Source: Membranipora membranacea (lineage: Eukaryota > Bryozoa > Gymnolaemata > Cheilostomatida > Membraniporidae). Taken from it: a DNA stretch of 64,000 nucleotides. Numbering within the stretch: the first letter of the stretch is position 1; every line of letters begins with the position of its first letter. The position numbers were made by a program, and so were the translations under genes. The stretch is from the NCBI GenBank assembly GCA_914767715.1, contig OU612069.1, forward strand, positions 18,597,387-18,661,386, given 5' to 3'. Below the pieces are notes generated by a model, which was not told the origin of the DNA, did not search any database, and saw nothing but the letters and a program-made list of their open reading frames with translations. Below, piece after piece: positions 47,757-59,836 of the stretch.

Positions 47757-48115
47757 TCCCAGGTTAAATCCTGAGGTAGGAGACCAGGTTAAATCCTGAG
47801 GTACGAGACCGGGTTTAATCCTGAGGTAGGAGACCAGGTTAAATCCTGAGGTACGAGACCGGATTTAATCCCGAGGTAGGTGACCAGGTTTAGGCCTGAA
47901 GTACCAGGTTTAGGCCCGAGGTAGGAGACCAGGTTAAGTCCTGAGGTAGCAGAATACCAGGAGAAATCCTGAAGTACCTGACTGGGTTCAATCCCGAGGT
48001 AGCAGGAGAAATCCTGAAGTACTTGACTGGGTTCAATCCCGAGGTAGCAGCAGAATACCAGGAGAAATCCTGAAGTACTAGACCGGGTTTAATCCCGTAG
48101 TATCAGAAATCTAGG
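47757..48115 (-). repeat. 25-bp satellite, left arm
   Basis: About 14 units of AGGTTAAATCCTGAGGTAGG plus five more bases, with unit-to-unit variation (CCGAGGTAGC forms). Its counterpart is at 58598-58935. Confidence 0.9.
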
Positions 48116-48552
48116 AGTTGCCTCTTCGGAGGTGAAGAGGAGATAACTCCCCATCATTGAAGCAAAGCAGGTGAGATCTTTAATCTCATTCCTTTGATTT
48201 TACAAACTGGAATTACCACATTTACTTATAGCGTATGAATTTGCTTCTCTTATGCAGCTAAAGAAGAATCAAGACTGAAGAGCCAGCACAGATAAAAAAA
48301 AACAGCACAGATACCAATAATAATACACATGAATACGTTGTATCATTTTTTTTGTGAACAGTAATGAAAAGCCTAATTACGAAATACACATCCGGTTTCT
48401 GTTTATTCTTCTGCATCTGTAAAAGAAAATGAACTGCAATTAGCCTCAAACAAAATCTAACAGTATTTAGCAAAGCCTCGGGGGCAGCCCCGAGCCGAAC
48501 CACATGCTCGATCTGATTAGTATCGCTTGAAAATATAGCAAACAGTTCACAT

Positions 48553-49203
48553 GGGCTAAGTTTGGCTCGGGATAAGTTTGGCTCGGGCTAAGTTTGGCTC
48601 GGGACAAGTTTGGCTCAGGCTAAGTTTGACTCGGGCTAAGTTTAGCTCGGGACGAGTTTGGCTCGGGACGAGTTTGGTTCGGGCTAGGTTTGGCTCAGGC
48701 TAAGTTTGGCTCGGGCTGGGTTTGTCTCAGGACAAGTTTGGCTCGGGCTAGGTTTTGCTCGGGCTAGGTTTTGATCAGGCTAAGTTTTGCTCGGGACAGG
48801 TTTGGCTCGGGTTAAGTTTGGCTCGGGCTAAGTTTGGCTCGGGACAAGTTTGGCTCAGGCTAAGTTTGACTCGGGCTAAGTTTAGCTCGGGACGAGTTTG
48901 GCTCGGGACGAGTTTGGTTCGGGCTAGGTTTGGCTCAGGCTAAGTTTAGCTCGGGCTGGGTTTGTCTCAGGACGAGTTTGGCTCGGGCTAGGTTTTGCTC
49001 GGGCTAGGTTTTGATCGGGCTAAGTTTTGCTCGGGACAGGTTTGGCTCGGGTTAAGTTTGGCTCGGGACGAGTTTGGCTCGGGACAAGTTTGGCTCGGGC
49101 TAAGTTTGGCTTGGGCTAAGTTGGGCTCGGGACGAATTTGGCTCGGGCTAAATTTGGCTCGGGCTAGGTTTGACTCGGGCTAAGTTTGGCTCGAGACAAA
49201 GTT
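48553..49203 (+). repeat. 16-bp minisatellite array L2 (AAGTTTGGCTCGGGCT type)
   Basis: About 40 units. A higher-order period of roughly 240 bp is visible, since the stretch near 48590-48780 repeats near 48830-49020. As 16 is not a multiple of three, translations cycle through all frames and give artefactual repetitive peptides; it is not coding. Confidence 0.92.
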
Positions 49204-49872
49204 GTTGCGCTTCCGTAATTTTTGTCTATTCAATATTTTATAAGAATTGAGTTGGCTCTTAGATCTATGACTTGTTTGACTTACAGGCTACTATCTGAGC
49301 GCAAACAATACAAATCTTCAGTCCGATCCTCGAAATCTGAACTCACCATGTCTATTTTGATTAATCTAAATATCATGTTTAACATGATTCCTAAGCTTGA
49401 CTCCAATTGCCTGAACGATTGTTGAGTCAATCATTCTCCTTCCAAAATATTGAAAAAGTTGCTTTGAAAATGGTAATAGCAGCCCAGAGGCAATTTCCAT
49501 ACCTACCCCTATAGGTACTTATATAAGCAAAATTGACAAGCCTGTTGTTGATATCAGCGCAATTAGTTTTGACATTAAAATAGAATATTGAAATGAGATT
49601 CAACCTCAGTGTGTTCTCTTGTATATAACGGCTTATTTTCAAGTCTAATTTAATACAGGAGCGATAAACTCATAACTGGCAAGATTATAATCTGCCGATT
49701 TCCCCTTTGAAGTCTTTCAGTAACGTCAAGATTTAATGAGAGCAGAAGCAGATAGAATAGAAAGAAATTGAATGGAATAATTAAACACACTGTTGACCAA
49801 TGGAAAAAAAGAAACTTTGTTGGTCATGCCACAATGATAAGTTTACTTTGAATGCCAACACAATGGTTGATT

Positions 49873-49908
49873 GTCTCCACATTGACATAAATCAGACAAC
49901 TCCCAATC
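49873..49908 (+). repeat. Dispersed repeat copy 3
   Basis: Same core as at 29288 and (reversed) 6645, and GCCAACACAATGG shortly before it resembles GCCAACACGATAG before copy 2. Confidence 0.7.
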
Positions 49909-50543
49909 TTTCTGGCAGGATTTGAGGTTATCATTGTATCATGTTATAGCAATACTTTTTTTACACATGTTGTAGTTTAATTACCTTTCGGTGTGAGCTA
50001 TTTCAGTATACCAAGAGGATAAGAACAGTCTATCAAATTATGGACACATTAGTCACTTTTCACCACTTTTTAAAAACTTTGGCTTTCTTATACAACTGCC
50101 TCACTGCTCAGTGCTCACTGTCAGCTAGGACCATGCTGCCAGTACAGCACAATCATATTTGTTGTCTCAGATATTATCTAATACAATAGGTTGGGTATAA
50201 ATGAAAATAGGACCAGCTATCTTGATTTTAGTGTTTGTTATTAAATTTCACTCTCAACCAATTTAAACAGAATATTTTTGTAAGAACACAAGAATATGTA
50301 TTGATAAATCTTATGATGGCCAATGTTATGTTATATAACTACAACTTCCAAAAATGGTTGCACCTGGGGATTAGCACAGGATATAGGCTATAATCCATTT
50401 ACGTGCTTATTGACATTGAGTGAATGGCACAACTTTTACTAGACTGTTTGTAAACTTATTTTAGCAACACTAAATCAATGTATTGTTTCCCATGTAGACA
50501 GGTGAATTCGACACTTGATATGACTGGATTAAGAGTAGCCAAA

Positions 50544-50745
50544 ATTCACAAGCATGCTCAGCACAAACCTGTGATACAGTGCACAATTCATTGGTACAAA
50601 TTTTACCCTTCCAGTAAGGAACAGTAAAGGTAAAGTAAAAGTAACTCAAGAATTCGCAAGCATGCTCAGCTAATACCTGTGATACGTTGCACCATACATT
50701 GATAAAAAAATTTACCAATCAAATAATGAACGGCAAAGGTAAAAT
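50544..50745. repeat. Two tandem units of about 95 bp
   Basis: Units 50544-50636 and 50652-50745 share AAGCATGCTCAGC, ACCTGTGATAC, GTTGCAC/GTGCAC and a GGTAAAxTxA end. Confidence 0.75.
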
Positions 50746-51228
50746 TAAGGCGACTCAATGAGATAGATGACAACACGTCATGAAGGATCCTTACCAGCCT
50801 CTGTTGATAATTGAACCAAAGTATGCATGAAACCAAGACCAAAGATACAAATAACATTCATTGGTTACCCTGTAACAAATATGTTCCATCCAGCTTGGTA
50901 TTTCAACATCGGGATTGGGAAGTCAATGTGGAGTGGAGCTTATGTTTATGGATAGGCCATTTATATCCCTACAGATCATGCAAAATATGGACGTTGCTCC
51001 CCTTTTGTATTAAAGAAGGGGTGCGTGCATTTGTTCGTACAATCTAAAGTACAGTACATGATATTTTTTTAAAGCATAAGTATCTATTTAATGCGCAAAT
51101 ATAATTTACTTCATTAATATAATGAAATCATTGATAAAATCAAACAATTTTCCCAAAACATGGTACAGAATTCAAGTTGTGCAGCAGCACCAATTAAACG
51201 AACCTCAAATATACAACCCTCATAAATT

Positions 51229-51682
51229 GAAGTTCATTGACTGACGTACCAATACCGATATAATTATTCCTGAGTTGAGATAGCTACCTGGCCCTAACAA
51301 GGAACTCCCTCTCTCACTGCCAGCAATGAAGAGAGTTTACGGGTGTAACCCACGATAAGACCCATCGTATGTGTCTGTCTGAACAACAGGTCAATCATTT
51401 AACTTTAATGATGATTGGCAATACATAAATATCATATCAATCCAATGAACTGAGAGAGAGTCAATTTACAAGCCTCATAAATAAACAGAAGAGGTCAGAA
51501 GCAAATGAGCGAGTAAATTGCAACGCAGTTCACTGACTGACATACCAATACCGATATACTTTTACCTGCCTTAAGATAAGCTACCTGGCACTAACAAGGA
51601 ACTTCCTCTCTCACCCAGGGCAAGTTCATTGCTCACTGTCAGCAATGAAGAGAGTTTAGGGCTGTCAGTCACTACAAGACCC
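51229..51682. repeat. Direct duplication of about 140 bp
   Basis: 51229-51363 and 51524-51682 share CCAATACCGATAT, TAGCTACCTGG, CTAACAAGGAACT and CAGCAATGAAGAGAGTTT; the second has a 25-base insertion. Confidence 0.8.
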
Positions 51683-51831
51683 AGGCCATTGCAATCAATC
51701 AATATTAAATAGCAGCATATCAATCAATCGGTGTTAACTTAGATATGTTATGAAAAAAGGATGTTAAATGCTATAACTTACCTGTTAGATCTCCAAAATC
51801 ATGGTCTGCAGCAGCAGCTTTAATTATAGCT

Positions 51832-51872
51832 TTAGTAGAAGTAGTAGTAGTAGTGGTAGTAGTAGCAGTAGA
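51832..51872. repeat. GTA trinucleotide repeat
   Basis: About 13 GTA/GTG/GCA-type triplets in a row just before the MITE. Confidence 0.85.
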
Positions 51873-51898
51873 CTTATCCTGCTGAGAACGAGGTGTTT

Positions 51899-52148
51899 CT
51901 GGGGGGTCTTTCAATTAGAAACAGCCAAAATCGCAATATTATCGCTCACTCACTAAGTGAGCGATACCTGCTAGGGGTCTCGCTTTCAGATCGCTCAGTC
52001 ACTTGATGGAACTATATACATTCTGAGTGAGCGATTTGGGAGCGATTTTGTCTAATTGAAAGACCAAGTGAGTAATAATCTTGAGCGATGTGATAGTGAT
52101 AACTTGCTTTAGTAAAGGATCACTCTTTCGAATTGAAAGACCCCCCAG
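51899..52148. mobile_element. 250-bp MITE with 4-bp target duplication
   Basis: The ends are CTGGGGGGTCTTTCAATT and its exact reverse complement. GTTT flanks both sides (51895-51898, 52149-52152). The interior has further palindromes (CGCTCACTCACTAAGTGAGCG and GAGCGAT motifs). No coding capacity. The superfamily is not recognised. Confidence 0.85.
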
Positions 52149-53752
52149 GTTTACATTCCCTACTGTTTCTCCTACTATATCCTTTTCTTCGGTTAGAAAA
52201 TTTAGCCCTTGTATGTTTAGTCCCGAAAGGCATTAATTTAACATGATATAATATCTAATAATGATCCAGTAGCAGTGTTTAATTCTCAAGTGTCAACTTC
52301 ACAATGTGAGAGATAGAGAAGTTCTACTGCATTTGTACTTTACGACAGTCTATAGAAACCAATTTGACAGAATCGCTATAAACATTATTCACACTGCACC
52401 AAATGAATTCAGTACTCTCATTGGCTGAGAGGGTTACTGTCACCAAATCAGAGTAGAGAAGATTATGTTTAAAAGGCTGATCAAGGGGTAGTAAGCTTTA
52501 TTTGATTCATAGCTGATCTCAATTAAATGGGTGTTTACCTGATAAAAAAAACCACATGTCTCTAGGTGCACTATGGCTGAAGATATTTATTGCGAGAGTG
52601 TATCATTTGTGTAGTATTTGAAGACACATTTTTTCATATGAGGCTTGCTACCCCTTGACATGGACAATGTTTTGGAAAAGTTAAACATAGTTGATTACCT
52701 ACAACATATGCTCTATACAATGAGCATAGTTTGGGGCCAAAGAGACCACCCTAACTATATTTTCTGAGCCAAGAAAGAAATAAGCAGCAAAATACACACG
52801 TGAGTTGATGTTCACATATTCAATAACACTACCATCAGGTATATTGAACAAGTTATGCAGCTGTAGAATGGTAGGGTAAGATGTTTTCTTGAGATACAAC
52901 TAATAGTCATGAACTCTTTTGTAAGGAATATGGGCATATAAGCCATTTTATTTCATAGATGTAGTATTGATTTTCTCACTTGGCAGCCATTTTGATTTCA
53001 ACAAATGTCCCAGACATAGCTCGAGCGATACTGTTTGCTGATTGGTCAATATCGCCCTGTTGTTATTCCTGAGGAAGAGGGAGTTCATTGGCTAAACCAT
53101 GACTTGATAGTTTATTGAGAATTTTACTACGTTGAGCTAAGCAATGGCTATGGTAGTGGCCTAAATAAAGGCACTGAGAGGAAAAAAGACTGACACACTG
53201 ACACACTGACTGGGTTCATTTTAAAATCATTGAACATTGGAATTTGACTGATTCTCGAATATCATCTGTCAAATCTAAATTATATCACTTCTCTTCTGGA
53301 ACATCATAATAGGACCTGCAAACGCAATATATACCCATATGCTTTTCATCACATGTACTGCGAAAATCTTAATTTTTACCTGTCAAGTCTTTGAATTGTA
53401 CTCCATATGTTAGTATATTGTTTTAGACTTTGACAGCCGGTGATTTGAATAATTTCTTTTTTTGGATCAGTACAGATGCAAGGTAAAGTGCCTATGAGCA
53501 TAAAATATCGGGTCCTTTCCTGGTAACGTGATTTTAATCAAGGATGTATTAAAGAAGAAGCAAAAAAAAACCTTTACAAATTATGTTAAAATTTGTATTG
53601 CGTAATGCACACCAACAGGGAGCTGATTGAGGAGAAAGGTGAAAGGCCAGAATCGCTGGCATCTTTATACAGACAGAGGATGAGCTCGTGATGTTCTCAC
53701 TGCAAACCAACATAGCAATGTGGATAGTAATTCGATAAGATGATTTTGCAAA

Positions 53753-54774
53753 TTGTTCTTAAGTGTGTATACACTTTGGAAATCTGATTTCCTTTCATTA
53801 TATGCGATTGAAAAACTGGGCATAGGATTTCATGCACAGACTACGGTTTTTGAATTTTCCCAGTTAACAGGGAGCACAACTACAGACTTGAACTCCTTGT
53901 TTAAATTTTGTCCTGGAAAACAACTGTATTGTACACATTTTACTGCCTTTCCTGTTTATTTGACAGAAGCGCAGAGATATCTTTGCAATAAGATGGACTA
54001 TGGTTGATTTGTTTTTTCATTCCACTGATTGACCAGGATAGAAAGCATCGGATATTCTTCCTGGAACTGCACATGACAATCAGCACTCACAAATAAAGCT
54101 AAGTACTGTTCAACGGCTCCCATCATTAACATACTGGATGGTACAATATAAAAGTTAAATATAAAGTTACATCAACCTCTAGTCATATGCTTTGAAATGA
54201 TTTTCCTCTCCTTGTGAGATCAAAAGTATTGAGATATTGAGATTACGTACATGATCATGTTATTTGACAAACAAGTTTCCCACAATGCCGTTTTCACAGT
54301 GATGAAATTATAAAGTTAAACACATGCACACAGTCCTTGTCTCAATTTGACGGGATACGAGGAGTCAATTGTGCCATGAATAAGAAGACAAAAAATTTAT
54401 TTCTATTCTTCACCCAACAAACCCACTTGGGATGTGTTTTGTACACCGTGATACTGAATCATGTTCCTCTCGCTAGATGGGGCAATTGCCACCTATTGGT
54501 ACTGCACTACAAACCAGAGTGCCTGTATTTTGATGTCGAATTTGACAATTTATAAAAATCGACTATTGTGTCTAAGTTGACATTTACAGGAAAGATCAAG
54601 ACATTTCATCAAAACAGCATGCACTTTAGCTTTCAAACAGAAGTGGCTGACTATGGCATCATGTCTATGGTGCCTATCGTTGATTCAACAGACAAGGTTT
54701 TTCATCTAACAGAATATCTGTTCGAAAATTTTGAAACTTTCACCACCTCAAATTGGCTGGTCCGGCTTTCTTAG
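53753..54774 (+). other. Unassigned open frames in the spacer
   Basis: An 84-codon frame (53753-54007), then a frame from 54337 to 54774 that is open for about 145 codons apart from a single TAA at 54553-54555. The second reads like protein in composition (for example HFSFQTEVADYGIMSMVPI), but I recognise no domain and see no convincing splice chain. It may be a broken gene, a retrogene fragment or chance. Confidence 0.25.
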
Positions 54775-55035
54775 TCAGTAAACTCTGGCCCAAAATGACC
54801 ATTTAAGCCAAAGGATTTCCACTCTAGGAAGCTGGTTACTTTCCAGTATGACATTGGTTTTGACTGGCACAATTTGTTGGTGACAAAAGATGATATAACG
54901 TTGAAAACTAACGGAAACTCATCAAGACCACTGTGACATAGTGCAAAGTTATGGGGGAAAATCGAAGGAAATTTCTTCGTTACCACTAAAAATTGCCTGA
55001 GATTTTATGGCCGGATTTTCCCCTAGTAAAGTCTC

Positions 55036-56115
55036 ATGTGACACCATTTGGGAGTCAGATTCATTTAAATGATTTAGAGACTACTACTTATCCTGTTTGA
55101 AGGCTGATCATCCCCACGATCTAGAGGTCAACAGTTGCGTTTGGAGACCAATCTTGAAGCCAGTGACTTACAATCACTTAGATTTAATTTGTCACAGCTG
55201 GGGTGAATCGGTATTCACCAAAATGTCGGCATCCTATTCTTCTCCAAAATACCTTACTCAGAATTATTTTTATTCAAAAATGATGATCTTTTACAGGAAT
55301 GTTTTGATGTGTTGTACAAATAAATACCTGAATCAAATGATGAAGTTGCAGCCCGTTGATTGATTAGGCAGCAAGAATTGACATGAGAAAAAATTAACAT
55401 TATTTTTGCAAAATGGTTTTTTAGATTCAAATTGTTGTACGTTTTGGAGTTGGCCCTCCTTGATTCACAGCCCCCCCCCCCTCCTGATATGCGTGTCTGT
55501 AATGGAGCACAGTCCATGTAGACTAATGTCTAAAAGCCTACTTTGAAGTCTGGTATGTGGTCCTTATTGGCTAACCAACTACATACATATTGAGGTGCAA
55601 AGGTCATTACCGTCCTTTCATTGCTTTACCTCTGATCAAGTGACAGTGGAGCTCAGAATATAGAAAAACCCTCCAGCCTCCCCGTTTACCACCCTACATG
55701 TCTGTACTCACATTTTTTTTTGTATGGTTGTAGATAGAGTGGAAAGAGTGTCATTGGGACACCATGTGGAGTAAAAGACCCTTAATGAACGATTTGGAGA
55801 CCAACGCTTATCCTGTTTGAAGGCTGATCATCCCCACGATCTAGAGATCAACAGTTGCGTTTGAAAACCAATCTTGAAGCCAGTGACTAACAATCACTAA
55901 GATTTAATTTGTCACAGCTGGGGTGAATCGGTATTCACCAAAATGTCGGCGTCCTATTCTTCGCCAAAATACCTTACTCAGAATTATTTTTAGTCAAAAA
56001 TGATGACCTTTTACTGGAATGTTTTGATGTGTTGTACAAATAAATACCTGAATCAAATGATGAAGTTGCAGCCTGTTGATTGATTAGGCAGCAATAATTG
56101 AGATGAGAAAAAATA
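55036..56115. repeat. Direct repeat of about 360 bp
   Basis: 55036-55395 and 55755-56115 are about 95% identical over most of their length (shared blocks include CTTATCCTGTTTGAAGGCTG and GATTGATTAGGCAGCAA). A poly-C run sits between the units at 55470. No conserved frame: an open frame in one is stopped in the other. Confidence 0.88.
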
Positions 56116-56670
56116 CCTCTTTTTCTCCTTCCATCAGCTCGCAGCGGGTGTTCACTTTTAATTGATAACATTAGAAACAACCTCACTAATAAATCCTCAT
56201 TTATTTCTAGGCTGGATGATTCAATATTATATATGTGAAAATATTATTTCCTAACCCTACTTTTTAAGCACGTTTATAATGGAATTATGAATTTCCTTAC
56301 AAAGAGACGGAACATGTGATTGTGTTTTCCCGAGCTTATCATCGTATTCTCACAATATCATGCAAACTCCAGTGTACAATGTTTAGGTAGGCCGAAATCA
56401 ATTAGATTGAAATCCAAAAGCATGTTCACAAAAGAAAATCTCTTTGTCTGAATAGACTGGAAAATTTAGTTTATTGATTTGCTTTGACTAACATCAGTTC
56501 AGTTTTTATGATATTATATTGCATGACTAACAACAGTTCAGTTTATAATAATGATAATATATTCCAATGATGATTTGATACAGAATTAAAAAATTTTGCA
56601 TCACTGAATTTGGCAATTCCATGAAGATAAATCCTATCTGTTAGAGGATGTGGCAAGGGTTTAGTGGACA

Positions 56671-57531
56671 ATGAATAAACTAACATCGTATTTTACTTAG
56701 AAATTCTGACATCAGCAGAAATGTTGACTCACCATAGCCTCAGGAAACCACACCACAATATTTCAGTTGTGGGTGTTTCTTATCTGTCCGTCATCAACTC
56801 AACTTAGCATTGGGAATGGAAGCTGGGAGAAGAAAATCGGTATATGGCAAACTCGAAAACCACGTACCTGGTATTAGAAAGGAAGCACTGATGGGATACC
56901 AACATTATAGTTACCGACAGTGGACACAGTGTCAGCACAAATTTGTAGGTATTTAAGTATGATAAAGTGTGCAAATGTACAATTTATTTATGATTTTACT
57001 AAATACAATGTTTTTATTGTAGATTTTTTTCACCCGAGATAATGAATAGGAAAAGGAACAGTAGAGAGTGTAATTATTATGACATAATATTTGATCCAAA
57101 TTGATTTGCATATTATGGATCAACTTTAGGTAAAGAAATCTCCATAAAAAACCTGAAGATCCCCTAACTGCTGCCACTGCAGCAGTGGCTATCCCAATTA
57201 CACGGACTCATAAACAGGACCCAGGTAGGAAGTCTGAGATATGTGGTTAAGATAAATTGTTATCATGATAACTAATGTCAAGATAACTTGTTATAATTAT
57301 GATATCGACACAATTTAGTTTTTAATTTAGTTACACGCCGCAACATATAAGCCATCAGACTGACTGAAGTTAAACTTATTTGATTCGGTATGTACCATAT
57401 TCATGCATTTTTATGGATGCGGTAGTTGTGGTGGTGTCAGTGCATCGCCCGTTGACCCAGTGTATTTCTACAAGAACGGACCGTATCTCAGAGCCTGTAA
57501 ATGTAGCAGTTCCGGATGTGCCATTTTGTAA
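56671..57531 (+). pseudogene. Secreted Cys-rich peptide family, copy d (most diverged)
   Basis: Exon 1 region 56671-56944 contains KSVYGKLENHVPGIRKEALM open to a GTAGGT donor, but its signal region is broken. Exon 2 about 57130-57224 keeps LTAATAAVAIPIT. Exon 3 (57417-57531) reads CGSCGGVSASPVDPVYFY through YLRACKCSSSGCAIL to TAA with no stop. The acceptor of exon 3 is lost (TATGG where others have TACAG). Despite many substitutions the Cys pattern of exon 3 matches copies c and e, which argues for past selection on protein. Confidence 0.65.
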
Positions 57532-57856
57532 AATCATTTGTTACTAAAGATAGGTTTGGAAATTGCCTCTGGGCTGCTATTGCCATTTTCAAAGCAACTT
57601 TTTCAATATTTTGGAAGGAGAATGATTGACTCAAAAATCGTTCAGGCAATTGGAGACAAGCTTAGGAATCATGTTAAACATGATATTTAGATTAATCAAA
57701 ATAGACATGGTGAGTTCAAATTTCGAGGATCGGAATGAAGATTTGTATTGTTTGCGCTCAGATAGTAGCCTGTAACTCAAACAAGTCATAGATCTAAGAG
57801 CCAACTCAATTCATTTAAAATATTGAATAGACAAAAAATACGGAAGCGCTACAACT

Positions 57857-58136
57857 TTGTCTCGAGCCAAACTCGTCCCGAGCCCAACTTAGCCCGAGCC
57901 AAACTTGGCCCGAGCCAAACTTGTCCCGAGCCAAACTCGTCCCGAGCCAAACTTAACCCGAGCCAAACCCGTCCCGAGCAAAACTTAGCCCGAGCAAAAC
58001 CTAGCCCGAGCAAAACCTAGCCCGAGCCAAACTCGTCCTGAGACAAACCCAGCCCGAGCCAAACTTAGCCTGAGCCAAACCTAGCCCGAACCAAACTCGT
58101 CCCGAGCCAAACTCGTCCCGAGCTAAACTTAGCCCA
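57857..58136 (-). repeat. 16-bp minisatellite array R1
   Basis: About 17 units of CCCGAGCCAAACTTAG type, counterpart of the longer array L2. The two differ greatly in length (280 versus 650 bases), as expected of unstable tandem arrays. Confidence 0.9.
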
Positions 58137-58597
58137 TGTGAACTTTTTGCTATATTTTCAAGCGAAACTAATCAGATCGAGCATGTGGTTCGGCTCAGGG
58201 CTGCCCCGAGGCTTTGCTAAATACTGTTAGATTTTGTTTGAGGCTAATTGTAGTTCATTTTCTTTTACAGATGCAGAAGAACAAACAGAAACCAGATGTG
58301 TATTTCGTAATTAGACTTTTCATTACTGTTCACAAATAAAATGATACAACGTATTCATGTGTATTATTTGGTATCTGTGCTGTCTTTCGTGATCTGTGCT
58401 GTCTTTCTTGATCTGTGCTGGCTCTTCAGTCGCTATTCTTCTTAAGCTGCAAACGAGAAGCAAATTCATATGCTATAATTAAGTGTGGTAATTCCAGTTT
58501 GCAAAATCAAAGGATTGAGATTAAAGATCTCGCCTGCTTTGGTTCAATGATGGGGAGTTATCTCCTCTTCACCTCCGGAGAGGCAACTCCTAGATTT

Positions 58598-58935
58598 CTG
58601 CTACCTCGGGATTGAACCCAGTCAAGTACTTCAGGATTTCTCCTGCTACCTCGGGATCGAACCCAGTCAGGTACTTCAGGATTTCTCCTGGTATTCTGCT
58701 ACCTCAGGACTTAACCTGGTATCCTACCTCGAGCCTAAACCCGGTACTTCAGGCCTAAACCTGGTCACCTTCCTTGGGATTAAACCCGGTCTTGTACCTC
58801 AGGATTTAACCTGGTCTCCTACCTCGGGCCTAAACCTGGTACTTCAGGCGTAAACCTGGTCACCTACCTCAGGTTTAAACCCGGTCTCGTACCTCAGGAT
58901 TTAACCTGGTCTCCTACCTCAGGATTTAACCTGGG
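58598..58935 (+). repeat. 25-bp satellite, right arm
   Basis: Units of the type CTACCTCAGGATTTAACCTGGT plus three bases; about 13 copies. Counterpart of 47757-48115. Confidence 0.9.
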
Positions 58936-59048
58936 ACCTGCTGCTGAGAAGGTCTGCTATAAGTGATACTATGTATCAGCCACTCCCGAGGGTGGTATAG
59001 CGACTGTTCTGCGCTGGTCGGATTGCCTGTATTAAGCTGCTGGCTAGC

Positions 59049-59519
59049 AAGTCACAATCTTGCTGTTTGCTAAGAAACAGAATATTGGGCTGCCCCTAAA
59101 GACAGACGCAAGGTGCCCTAATCCTCATACTGAGAATGTGATACATTCTAGAAAACTAGAATGCATCTTAGAGGTGAGGCCATAGAGGACCTCCTAATCA
59201 TAAGTGTGCAGCAAGCTGCCAAAATTGGACGGGCACTAATCGGCCATTGGCAGTGACACTTTGATCTTAGCCAATAGGTCGAGAAGCAAGTCACAATCCC
59301 TGTTTATGACAAAACAGAGGGTGGGCTGCCTCTAAAGAGGGATGCAAGTTGCCCGGAGTCCTCATACTGAGAGTGTGATACATCCTAGTAAGCTAGAATG
59401 CATCCTAGAGGTGAGGCCATGGTGGACCTCCTAATCGTGAGTGTGCAGCAAGCTGCCAGAAACAGAAACAGGCACTAATCACTTTGATCTTAGCCAATAG
59501 GCCGAGAAGCAAGTCACAA
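59049..59519. repeat. Right-arm-specific tandem duplication of about 235 bp
   Basis: 59049-59285 and 59286-59519 both contain AAGTCACAATC, GGGCTGCC, GCAAGxTGCCC, TCCTCATACTGAGA and GTGTGCAGCAAGCTGCCA. The left arm has a single copy. Confidence 0.75.
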
Positions 59520-59836
59520 TCCATGAAATAACTCAGAGAGCAGTAATTTGCTTACTGGTAACGCATGCGGCCAACCCAGGAAGGCTTCAACCTATCTAGA
59601 TGACCGTATCATATCTCAATTATTATATATTCCAAAAAGTTCATGCAGACCAACTATATCCGTTGGCAGCGCTGACAGCTTGGCGATAGTTGTTTCTGTT
59701 CTTTCTGTTGGAGCACAGGGACACCTGTTGATGAAGAGTTTGGTTCAAGGGAAATAACTGCCAGAAGGCATGGTTGTCATAACCTGAGCACATCACCATC
59801 TTGGCCCAATAAGACTAATGAGCCATTACGTGGTTA

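Larger units (their letters stand above)
45819..49203. mobile_element. Foldback-like composite unit, left arm
   Basis: Two arrays of the same 16-bp minisatellite in opposite orientation enclose about 2.5 kb holding a single gypsy LTR, the gypsy 3' coding end, degraded gypsy-like sequence and a 25-bp satellite. Long inverted ends built of short tandem repeats are known from Drosophila FB and sea urchin TU foldback elements; the comparison is by architecture only. The same unit recurs inverted at 57857-61117. Confidence 0.6.
40020..49513. repeat. Left arm of large inverted repeat
   Basis: Read in reverse, this block matches 57547-64000 feature for feature: copy c/e of the peptide family, the MAQQF-type exon, the 79-residue secreted frame, both 16-bp arrays, the 25-bp satellite, the gypsy remnant and the inner flank. 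The inner edge is near 49513, and the outer edge at about 40020 is where the right arm reaches the window end. It is about 3 kb longer than the right arm because of the 40614-43566 insertion. Confidence 0.85.
49514..57546. other. Spacer between the inverted repeat arms
   Basis: About 8 kb of unique-looking DNA holding a dispersed repeat (49873), two short local duplications (50.5 and 51.2-51.7 kb), a MITE (51899-52148), two open frames of uncertain status (53.75-54.77 kb), a 360-bp direct repeat and copy d of the peptide family. Confidence 0.75.

Noticed and set aside
48553-49203. Repetitive peptide frames (LGLSLARAKFGSG type) in the 16-bp arrays
   Set aside because: A 16-bp unit yields an open repeating peptide in several frames by arithmetic alone; unit insertions break it and there is no start context.
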